Positions 8,179 to 13,002 of a DNA stretch of 13,002 nt are shown in pieces. The notes beneath the pieces are model-generated. The model was not told where the DNA came from. It was given only the letters and a program-made list of their open reading frames with translations, and did not search any database. The position numbers and the translations under genes were made by a program. The DNA is from Lachnospiraceae bacterium UBA6403 (GTDB lineage: Bacteria > Bacillota > Clostridia > Lachnospirales > Lachnospiraceae), in assembly GCA_002437435.1 (NCBI GenBank), contig DJPV01000059.1:1-13002 (forward strand). Direction: 5' to 3'. Each line of letters begins with the position of its first letter. Positions within the stretch are counted from its first letter, which is position 1.

Positions 8179-8207
8179 GCGGCAGCGGTATTTTCTTCCG
8201 CCACCGC
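8179..8207 (-). other. GC-rich intercistronic stem-loop between dppA and dppB
   Basis: On the minus strand, GCGGTGGCGG and CCGCTGCCGC can form a 10 bp stem with two G-U pairs and a 9 nt loop. No T-run follows, so it is not an intrinsic terminator. Such hairpins after binding-protein genes are known to protect the upstream mRNA from 3' exonucleases, giving more binding protein than permease. That role is inferred here from position and stability. Confidence 0.65.
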
Positions 8208-8216
8208 CCTCGTTAT

Positions 8217-9788
8217 TTACTCTTTTACTAAAGTATCAAAGTTATATGCTCCAAGCGGAGTCTGTGAAAAGTTCTTGATATTACTTCTGGTTGCTACAAT
8301 AAATGGAATGTAATAAAGCGGAAGGATCGGATTCTCTTCTGCACAGATCTCCTGTAACCGGTTATATTCTTCTGCACGTTTTGCTGTATCCATCTCTGTT
8401 CCAGCTTCTGTAGCAAGCTTTTCTGCTTCTTTCTGTTTCTCGCCACTCCATAATGTATGGTAGCAATCCTTTAAATCTGCGATTGCGATACCCTGTGCAA
8501 ACTGGTTCGTGTCAGCAGTATCACTGGTCAGTGATGTAAACATCATTTCAAAATCCATTGAATACCATTCATCTGATACAGTAGAACCATCCAATTCTTC
8601 AATATTTAAGGTAATACCTGCTTTTGCCCACTGTTCTTTCAACATTGTTGCTTCCTGCAATTCATTTGAGTTACCGGAACGGATATCGATCGTTACTTCA
8701 AAACCATTCTCATAGCCGGCTTCTTTTAACAATTCTTTTGCGCCTTCCAGATCATAGGCAACCGGTGTCAGGTCTTTGTCATAGTAAGGCTGAGCCGGAC
8801 CGATTAGGCCTGTAGATAATTCTGCGTTTCCGTAATATACAGCATTTATCAATGCTTCTCTGTCTGTTGCTTTTAAAAGTGCCATACGAACTCTTGCATC
8901 GGATAAAGCTTCTACTGAGTTGTTCAATGTGATATGTCTGGATTCCGTTGAATCAAAGGATAATACTTCGATTCCATCTGTTGCTTTTAATTCTTCTACA
9001 CGGTTATTGGGTACATAGGTGATCGCATCAACCTGACCTGACTGAAGCTGCATAACTCTTGTATTGTCATCAGCTACAACATTGAATACGATCTTATCTG
9101 TCTCAGGCTTGCCTGCATCCCAATAATACTGATTCTTTACAAATGTCATGCTGTCACCGATCGTCCAACTCTCCAATGCATATGGGCCTGTGCCAATCGG
9201 CTTCGATGCAATACCATCTTCACCAACTTCTTCGCAATATGCCTTTGGCATAACGGACATACAGAACAATGCGGTTGAAGCAAGGAAGGTAGGTGATACT
9301 GCATTCAGATGAAAGATAACCGTTGTATCATCCGGAACTTCTACACTGTCTACCATGGAAACCATTCCTCTCCATGGACTCTCTTCGGAAGTCAGGTAAC
9401 GATTCAGACTGTACTCCCAGTCATCTTTTGTAACAGGATCTCCTGTTGAGAACTTCAGATCTTTTCTGATATGAAAGGTATATGTCAGATTATCATCACT
9501 GATATCCCATGTCTCTGCCAGACAAGGTTCAATCTCTGTTCCATCGGCGCTACTCTTTGTCAGACCCTGTAACATCAGACTTAATAACCAGATATCTTCA
9601 TTATTACCTGTCATGATTGGATCCAATGTAGATGAATCAATTGGTCTCGCGATCGTGATCACTGAACTGTCTCCTGTTCCTGTTGTCTGTGTACTTGTAC
9701 TTCCACTTGTTGCTGCACCGCCGCATCCTGTTAACGAGGAAAGTGCAAGTGCGAAGGTAACTACGGCTGTAATCAGTTTTTTCTTCAT
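8217..9788 (-). CDS. dppA: Peptide ABC transporter solute-binding lipoprotein (SBP family 5)
   Basis: This 523-residue extracytoplasmic binding protein captures the substrate and hands it to the DppBC permease. The N-terminus is a lipoprotein signal: MKKK, a hydrophobic core, then the lipobox LTGC with Cys22 as the lipidation site, followed by a Ser/Thr/Gly-rich linker (residues 23-42). The mature part matches family 5 binding proteins (for example SSTLDPIMTGNNEDIWLLSL near the start, and LAETWDISDDNLTYTFHIRKD). Usual family length is 500-560. The start at 9788 is chosen because AAGGAG lies 8 nt upstream and the signal peptide begins there; the frame stays open 18 codons further up, but those codons run through the leader terminator. 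It is the first gene of the operon. Substrate specificity (dipeptide, oligopeptide, murein peptide) cannot be decided from the sequence. Confidence 0.95.
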   Translation of the reverse strand: MKKKLITAVVTFALALSSLTGCGGAATSGSTSTQTTGTGDSSVITIARPIDSSTLDPIMTGNNEDIWLLSLMLQGLTKSSADGTEIEPCLAETWDISDDNLTYTFHIRKDLKFSTGDPVTKDDWEYSLNRYLTSEESPWRGMVSMVDSVEVPDDTTVIFHLNAVSPTFLASTALFCMSVMPKAYCEEVGEDGIASKPIGTGPYALESWTIGDSMTFVKNQYYWDAGKPETDKIVFNVVADDNTRVMQLQSGQVDAITYVPNNRVEELKATDGIEVLSFDSTESRHITLNNSVEALSDARVRMALLKATDREALINAVYYGNAELSTGLIGPAQPYYDKDLTPVAYDLEGAKELLKEAGYENGFEVTIDIRSGNSNELQEATMLKEQWAKAGITLNIEELDGSTVSDEWYSMDFEMMFTSLTSDTADTNQFAQGIAIADLKDCYHTLWSGEKQKEAEKLATEAGTEMDTAKRAEEYNRLQEICAEENPILPLYYIPFIVATRSNIKNFSQTPLGAYNFDTLVKE

Positions 9789-9816
9789 ATGAATCGCTCC
9801 TTTTTTAGTTAGAATA

Positions 9817-9857
9817 TAAAAAAACAAGGGTGTAATCGCCATTGATCACACCCTTGT
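9817..9857 (-). terminator. Intrinsic terminator in the operon leader (possible attenuator)
   Basis: On the minus strand the arms ACAAGGGTGT and ACACCCTTGT pair perfectly over 10 bp. After one mismatch a further 3 bp (GAT/ATC) close a 6 nt loop. The stem is followed directly by seven T residues (9824-9818), giving a textbook Rho-independent terminator in the direction of dppA. It ends about 30 nt before the dppA start, and no minus-strand gene lies upstream. It therefore most likely sits inside the 5' leader of the operon and could act as an attenuator. No clear antiterminator partner is visible. Confidence 0.75.
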
Positions 9858-9896
9858 AATTTTCGCTTTTGTTGTCTCGTTATTTACTTTTCACAC

Positions 9897-9925
9897 ATAG
9901 TATCCTATAATCAACCACAGTGCAA
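9897..9925 (-). promoter_or_regulatory. Candidate promoter of the dpp-pxp operon
   Basis: On the minus strand TTGCAC (9925-9920) and TACTAT (9902-9897) are separated by 17 nt and resemble -35 and -10 boxes at 4 of 6 bases each. Transcription would start near 9890 and give a leader of about 100 nt that contains the terminator. The boxes are imperfect, which fits a promoter that needs an activator such as the divergent LysR-family protein. Confidence 0.45.
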
Positions 9926-9963
9926 ACAGTGTTTTTCTGATAAAATCACAGTATTTTTACTGT
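9916..9963. promoter_or_regulatory. ACAGT repeat cluster, candidate LysR-family operator
   Basis: The divergent intergenic region contains ACAGT at 9917, 9926 and 9948, and its inverse ACTGT at 9959. The last two form a perfect 6 bp dyad, ACAGTA-TTTT-TACTGT (9948-9963). The first copy overlaps the candidate -35 box of the operon, and the dyad lies next to the likely lysR transcription start. This layout fits LysR-family control of a divergent operon plus autorepression. The assignment is inferred from repeats and position. Confidence 0.45.
9941..9946 (+). promoter_or_regulatory. Candidate -10 box of the LysR-family gene
   Basis: TAAAAT matches the -10 consensus at 5 of 6 positions and would place the start of transcription near 9952, about 35 nt before the gene. 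No convincing -35 box is found at the proper distance. The call is weak. Confidence 0.3.
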
Positions 9964-9986
9964 TTATACGCAAAAAAGGAGCCAAA

Positions 9987-10895
9987 ATGATTACTTTTAC
10001 CCAATTACATTACTATTTAGAAGTAGCAAAGCAAAAAAGTTTTACCAAAGCAGCCAATAATCTTTATATTACACAGCAGACGCTCAGCAATCATATCAGC
10101 ACGATCGAGCAGACACTGGGTACAAAATTATTTGAACGGACGACCCCACTGAAGCTTACCTATGCCGGAGAACGATTCTTTGTCTATGCGAACCGTCTGG
10201 TTCAGACGGAAACAGAAATGATGAATGAATTTCAGGATATCGCCGATGAACGAAAGGGACAGATCCGTCTCGGCATCTCCTATAACCGGGGTGCGCTTCT
10301 GCTTCCAAAGATCTTAACGAAGTTCCAGACCGACTACCCGGATATCAACATCCAGGTTATCGAAGATAATTCGATCGAACTGCAGAATATGCTGGTAAAG
10401 GGAGATATCGATCTGATGTTAGAGCAGCTTCCGTTTTCCGATGATATTGCATACTATACCTTAGGGGAAGATCATCTGTACCTGCTGGTCACGGACGAAT
10501 ATCTGAAGAATTGTTTCGGGCCGGACTTCAGCCATGTCAAGAGCATCTTAGTCAGTACCGGAAAGATCCAGGTTCTGGAACCTTGCAATTTCCTTCTCAA
10601 TAAAACCGGCAATACGATCCGGAGTGCCATGAACAGCATCTTCCAGTCTGAGAAAATGGCTGTCAAGGTCGGTGTGGAATCTAATAATCTGGAAACCTTA
10701 TATAATCTGTGCACAAATCACTATGGCTGCACTGTTTATCCCGGTAATTTCCTGTCTGACCGGGAGATAACGAACAACCTCAATATAATTCCGCTTAACT
10801 ATCCAAGTGCCAGCTATACACTTGGCATCGGCTATATGAACGGGCATTATCTGTCGAATGCCGCAAAGGAACTTATCCGGCTGATGGAGGGGTGA
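9987..10895 (+). CDS. LysR-family transcriptional regulator
   Basis: This 302-residue protein has the normal LysR-family length. The N-terminal winged helix-turn-helix covers about residues 1-60, with FTQLHYYLEVAKQKSFTKAA, then the recognition part TQQTLSNHISTIEQTLG and LFERTT. The effector-binding domain starts near 90 (GQIRLGISYNRGALLLP) and runs to the end. The ATG at 9987 is preceded by AAAGGAG with 5-6 nt spacing. It is transcribed divergently from the peptide importer operon with 198 nt between start codons, the classic arrangement for a LysR regulator and its target. The likely co-inducer is an operon substrate or intermediate (a peptide, glutamate or 5-oxoproline), which is inference. 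No convincing terminator follows the stop codon. Confidence 0.95.
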   Translation: MITFTQLHYYLEVAKQKSFTKAANNLYITQQTLSNHISTIEQTLGTKLFERTTPLKLTYAGERFFVYANRLVQTETEMMNEFQDIADERKGQIRLGISYNRGALLLPKILTKFQTDYPDINIQVIEDNSIELQNMLVKGDIDLMLEQLPFSDDIAYYTLGEDHLYLLVTDEYLKNCFGPDFSHVKSILVSTGKIQVLEPCNFLLNKTGNTIRSAMNSIFQSEKMAVKVGVESNNLETLYNLCTNHYGCTVYPGNFLSDREITNNLNIIPLNYPSASYTLGIGYMNGHYLSNAAKELIRLMEG

Positions 10896-11028
10896 TGCGA
10901 TAGCGTAACCTTGCTTATGGTGTTTGTATCGACCAAGGCATAGCATATATGACTCGCTTCGTTTTCTATAGAATGCATATGTCTAATTCGTAAATACTTC
11001 TGTGCCAACTCGCCTTCGGCTGAGCGGA

Positions 11029-11073
11029 GCACTTAGTGAAGACGAGCGTTAGCGCGAAGTCTGAGGTTAGTGC
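11029..11073 (+). repeat. Structured repeat, copy 1
   Basis: This 45 nt unit has outer arms GCACT and AGTGC and inner arms AGAC (11040-11043) and GTCT (11059-11062). Between the inner arms lies a 15 nt middle containing GCG-TTAG-CGC. It is about 80 percent like copy 2, which starts 58 nt further on. Strand is nominal. Confidence 0.7.
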
Positions 11074-11086
11074 GTGCCATGTAAGT

Positions 11087-11129
11087 ACACTTAGCGAAAA
11101 CGAGTGCTAACGAAGTTTGAGGTTAGTGT
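11087..11129 (+). repeat. Structured repeat, copy 2
   Basis: This 43 nt unit parallels copy 1. The outer arms are ACACT and AGTGT and the inner arms AAAC (11098-11101) and GTTT (11115-11118), with a 13 nt middle. Relative to copy 1, the outermost G-C pair has become A-T and one inner G-C pair has become A-T on both sides, so pairing is kept. Both copies share GAGGTTAGTG at the right side. The family and function are not recognised. Confidence 0.7.
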
Positions 11130-11191
11130 AGCTTACTCTAATTCGCCAGCGTGCATCTCATAACGAAATCCTCATTTTACGTCATATTATA

Positions 11192-11411
11192 ATGGGAAGA
11201 GGACGGCAGGCTGATATGCAACGGGATATTTATTAATACTTTCGACTTACTACTTGGGATTATCTATCGCAGGTCATCAATGGACTTTATAAGGGAGATT
11301 TTGATAGAATGTATAATCTGCCAGATATAGCCGCAAGCCGCCTATTTTCTTGGCTTTTTCGTCATTTTGACGATACTTTTTCAGTACCGGATGTGCATAT
11401 GTATATGGTAT
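11192..11411 (+). pseudogene. Degraded short reading frame, unknown
   Basis: An ATG at 11192 opens a frame that meets TAA after 14 codons (11234). In the same frame it then continues for 58 codons with protein-like content (TTWDYLSQVINGLYKG, then ASRLFSWLFRHFDDTF) to another TAA at 11409. No ribosome binding site precedes it and no family is recognised. It may be the remnant of a small gene broken by one in-frame stop, or chance. The second stop overlaps the promoter of the next gene. Confidence 0.25.
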
Positions 11412-11414
11412 AAT
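11406..11414 (+). promoter_or_regulatory. Extended -10 promoter of the secreted FnIII-like gene
   Basis: TGG directly followed by TATAAT forms a perfect extended -10 element. Transcription would begin near 11421 and give a leader of about 80 nt before the ATG at 11500. No good -35 box is present at 17 nt (ACCGGA there), which is tolerated by extended -10 promoters. Confidence 0.6.
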
Positions 11415-11499
11415 TTATATAAGCATATCAAGGAAATGATATGTTGGAATTTAGGGTTATGGATTCGTATATATCGGACGAAGAAAGGAGTTGAAGGTT

Positions 11500-12591
11500 A
11501 TGAACAAAAAAATTATCAGTCTTATACTCATGTTTGTTATGATCGGGGAGCTCATGTTTACAAGCATGCCAGTCGTAAAAGCCAGTGACTATCTTGACGT
11601 AACAGCTACCGCTACCTCAGTCACTTCGGTGAAATTGTCATGGGAAGCGCAAAAAGGAGTTACGCAGTATAAGATTTACCGGGCGGTTGCGGATGAAGAT
11701 TGGAACGCAGGCAAATACAAACTGATCGCAACCATTTCGGGTAAAAAGAAAAGCTATACTGACAAAAAAGCGAAACCGGAAAATCGTTATACCTATATGA
11801 TACGCGGTTATAAAAACAAGAAGAAAGTTATCGAAACCGGTATCCCTGCATTTACCTATACAGGTCCTGTGTGTTCATTTGACGAATACCAGTTTGCAGA
11901 AGCCCCAAGAAGTACAAAGTCGATCACACTGAAATTATACAGTTCAGGCGGCATACTTCCAACCGGATATGAAATCTACCGGAAAGAAATGGGTATCGTT
12001 GGCTACAAGAAGATTGCCACCGTCAAGAAAAGTGTAGAAAGCCTGAAGTACAAAGACAAGACAGTAACAGCAGGCAAGACATACCGCTATAAAGTCAGAA
12101 CTTATCTTAAAGCAGGCAAGAAGAAATACTATAGCAAGTTCACAGATTACGAACAGATATCTGCAACAAATCAAACCGGTAAATATAAATTCAAAATTGA
12201 TACCAGTGTAAAATGCGCAGATAATGAAACGGTATATAAGATCACCAGCAAAGCCTATAATGACACATTGAAATTATATGACGATGCTGTACTGACGATT
12301 GAACTGGACGATGGTTCGACCATTGAAACAGGTGTTGATATCATTTCCTATCGCAAGGGTGATGGCACATGGAAGAAATACAAAAACTACCAGAGCCTGA
12401 CTCTTAAGGCAAATGAAACACTCTGGCTCAAGGTTCGTGCTACACAAGATGTAAAGATCAAGAATCTCAAAAATGTACAGTCCTGTGAACTGAATATGGG
12501 TGTTACTTATGGTAAAATAAGCAGTTTCCTCTGGGCTTACCCATATGCCGGTACCGCCATGACTGTTATGGATTCAGAAGCGATCCATTAG
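11500..12591 (+). CDS. Secreted lysine-rich protein with fibronectin type III-like domains
   Basis: This 363-residue protein has an N-terminal signal peptide: MNKK, a hydrophobic core to about residue 25, and probable cleavage after Ala28 (VKA/SD). Residues 32-120 form a first FnIII-like unit (VTSVKLSWEAQKGVTQYKIYR, then YTYMIRGYKNKK). Residues 130-222 form a second (SITLKLYSSGGILPTGYEIYR, then GKTYRYKVRTYLKAGKKKYYS). Residues 225-363 are beta-rich and not recognised. It is strikingly rich in Lys and Tyr. There is no LPXTG, SLH or choline-binding motif, so it is probably released or held by charge. The start at 11500 follows GAAAGGAG with 9 nt spacing; a TTG at 11491 is in frame but too close to that site. 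It has its own promoter, lies on the strand opposite the peptide operon, and is followed closely by an insertion sequence. Its function is unknown. Confidence 0.85.
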   Translation: MNKKIISLILMFVMIGELMFTSMPVVKASDYLDVTATATSVTSVKLSWEAQKGVTQYKIYRAVADEDWNAGKYKLIATISGKKKSYTDKKAKPENRYTYMIRGYKNKKKVIETGIPAFTYTGPVCSFDEYQFAEAPRSTKSITLKLYSSGGILPTGYEIYRKEMGIVGYKKIATVKKSVESLKYKDKTVTAGKTYRYKVRTYLKAGKKKYYSKFTDYEQISATNQTGKYKFKIDTSVKCADNETVYKITSKAYNDTLKLYDDAVLTIELDDGSTIETGVDIISYRKGDGTWKKYKNYQSLTLKANETLWLKVRATQDVKIKNLKNVQSCELNMGVTYGKISSFLWAYPYAGTAMTVMDSEAIH

Positions 12592-12687
12592 AAATGGTGC
12601 TAGAATATAAATAGTACAAGCCAAAATGAGAAATTCCAAATACATATTAACATGGTACAATAGAGACATGCTGAAGGAGGATCTCAT
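12592..12687 (+). mobile_element. Probable left end and promoter zone of the IS3-family element
   Basis: These 96 nt separate the FnIII-like gene from orfA and should hold the left inverted repeat of the insertion sequence, perhaps starting near 12612. The exact end cannot be fixed because the right end is outside the window. A possible orfA promoter is the extended -10 TGG-TACAAT (12653-12661), with TTCCAA 16 nt upstream as a poor -35 box. Confidence 0.45.
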
Positions 12688-12972
12688 ATGGCAATGCAAC
12701 ATGACAAACAATTTAAACTTGATGCAATCCGATATTATCAAGATCATAAAGATCTCGGTGTACGTGGATGTGCAGAAAATCTCGGCATCGGATACAGCAC
12801 ACTAACAAAGTGGCTGAAAGACTTCCGGGAATCCGGTGATATTCCTGTTCGGGGTTCTGGTAATTACGCATCCGATGAACAGAAGGAAATCGCCCGCCTC
12901 AGACGTGAATTACGTGATGCCCAAGATGCACTTGATGTATTAAAAAAAGCAATCAACATTCTGGGAAAATGA
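12688..12972 (+). CDS. IS3-family transposase OrfA
   Basis: This 94-residue protein is the DNA-binding OrfA subunit of an IS3-family transposase. Residues 5-48 form the HTH_Tnp_1 helix-turn-helix (FKLDAIRYYQDHKDLGVRG, then GIGYSTLTKWLKDF). Residues 64-92 form a short leucine-zipper coiled coil (REL, ALDVLKKAINIL), used for multimer formation. The ATG at 12688 has AGGAGG 7 nt upstream. A run of seven A (12942-12948) followed by G lies in the right frame for -1 slippage (A-AAA-AAA), which could yield an OrfAB fusion transposase. The stop overlaps the orfB ATG. Length and motifs are normal, so this part of the element looks intact. Confidence 0.92.
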   Translation: MAMQHDKQFKLDAIRYYQDHKDLGVRGCAENLGIGYSTLTKWLKDFRESGDIPVRGSGNYASDEQKEIARLRRELRDAQDALDVLKKAINILGK

Positions 12973-13002
12973 CAGAAGTCATTTATCTCGAAGTGTCTGA
13001 GA
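12969..13002 (+). CDS. IS3-family transposase OrfB, 5' fragment cut by window edge
   Basis: An ATG at 12969 overlaps the orfA stop (ATGA) and lies in the -1 frame. The frame reads MTEVIYLEVSE up to the edge, which fits the N-terminus of IS3-family OrfB proteins, the DDE catalytic subunit. Only 11 codons are visible, so the call rests mainly on its position after orfA. Confidence 0.65.
   Translation, partial: MTEVIYLEVSE

Larger units (their letters stand above)
10896..11499. other. 604 nt region without an intact gene
   Basis: Between the LysR-family gene and the secreted-protein gene no reading frame on either strand looks real. The region contains a short hairpin (CTC-GCC-TTC-GGC-T-GAG, 11009-11024), two tandem structured repeats (11029-11129), a degraded in-frame relic (11192-11411) and a promoter (11406-11414). 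Another 5 bp hairpin, CGTCA-TTT-TGACG (11360-11372), is followed four bases later by a T-run and could be a weak terminator. Confidence 0.6.

Noticed and set aside
9789..9842. 18-codon N-terminal extension of the binding protein
   Set aside because: It would be encoded by the leader terminator hairpin and would bury the signal peptide; the ATG at 9788 has a good ribosome binding site.
10909..10938. CCTTG...CAAGG inverted repeat after the LysR gene as a terminator
   Set aside because: The stem is only 5 bp with a 20 nt loop and there is no T-run behind it.
10698..11032. Two minus-strand reading frames overlapping the end of the LysR gene
   Set aside because: They lack ribosome binding sites and recognisable motifs, and overlap a well supported gene or the structured repeats.
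11029..11129. CRISPR array
   Set aside because: There are only two units with a 13 nt gap and internal differences; spacer length and repeat identity do not fit, and no cas gene is present.

Overview
The window looks like a chromosomal piece of a Gram-positive Clostridia genome, most likely a gut Lachnospiraceae. This is inferred from the strong AGGAGG-type ribosome binding sites, moderate GC content, a lipobox-type solute-binding protein, a lysine-rich secreted FnIII-like protein and a cytidylate kinase-like gene. No rRNA, tRNA or species marker is present, so the assignment stays at family level.

Positions 1-9960 (minus strand) hold one long, tightly packed gene set that reads from right to left. 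A lipoprotein solute-binding protein (start 9788) is followed by two Dpp/Opp-type permeases and two ATPases, which complete a peptide ABC importer. Next come a class C beta-lactamase-fold serine hydrolase, a cytidylate kinase-like P-loop protein, a stand-alone DUF4392 protein (the C-terminal domain of D-glutamate cyclase), PxpB and PxpC (5-oxoprolinase subunits). PxpC runs off the left edge. Gaps are mostly under 70 nt, and three gene pairs overlap by 4-8 nt. The reading proposed here is a peptide uptake and breakdown operon: import a peptide, hydrolyse it in the cytoplasm, and channel a glutamate moiety (possibly D-glutamate from peptidoglycan peptides) through 5-oxoproline and 5-oxoprolinase. 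The PxpA subunit is not seen and would be expected beyond position 1.

Positions 9789-9986 are the divergent control region. They contain a candidate promoter for the operon, a cluster of ACAGT repeats that could be LysR-family operator sites, and an intrinsic terminator lying inside the operon leader, upstream of the first start codon. That terminator suggests transcription attenuation. The LysR-family regulator (9987-10895, plus strand) is the obvious candidate regulator.

Positions 10896-11499 have no intact gene. They hold two tandem structured repeats whose stems change in a compensatory way, a short degraded reading frame, and a consensus extended -10 promoter for the next gene.

Positions 11500-12591 (plus strand) encode a secreted, lysine-rich protein with FnIII-like domains. 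Close behind it lies the left part of an IS3-family insertion sequence (orfA complete, orfB cut by the window edge).
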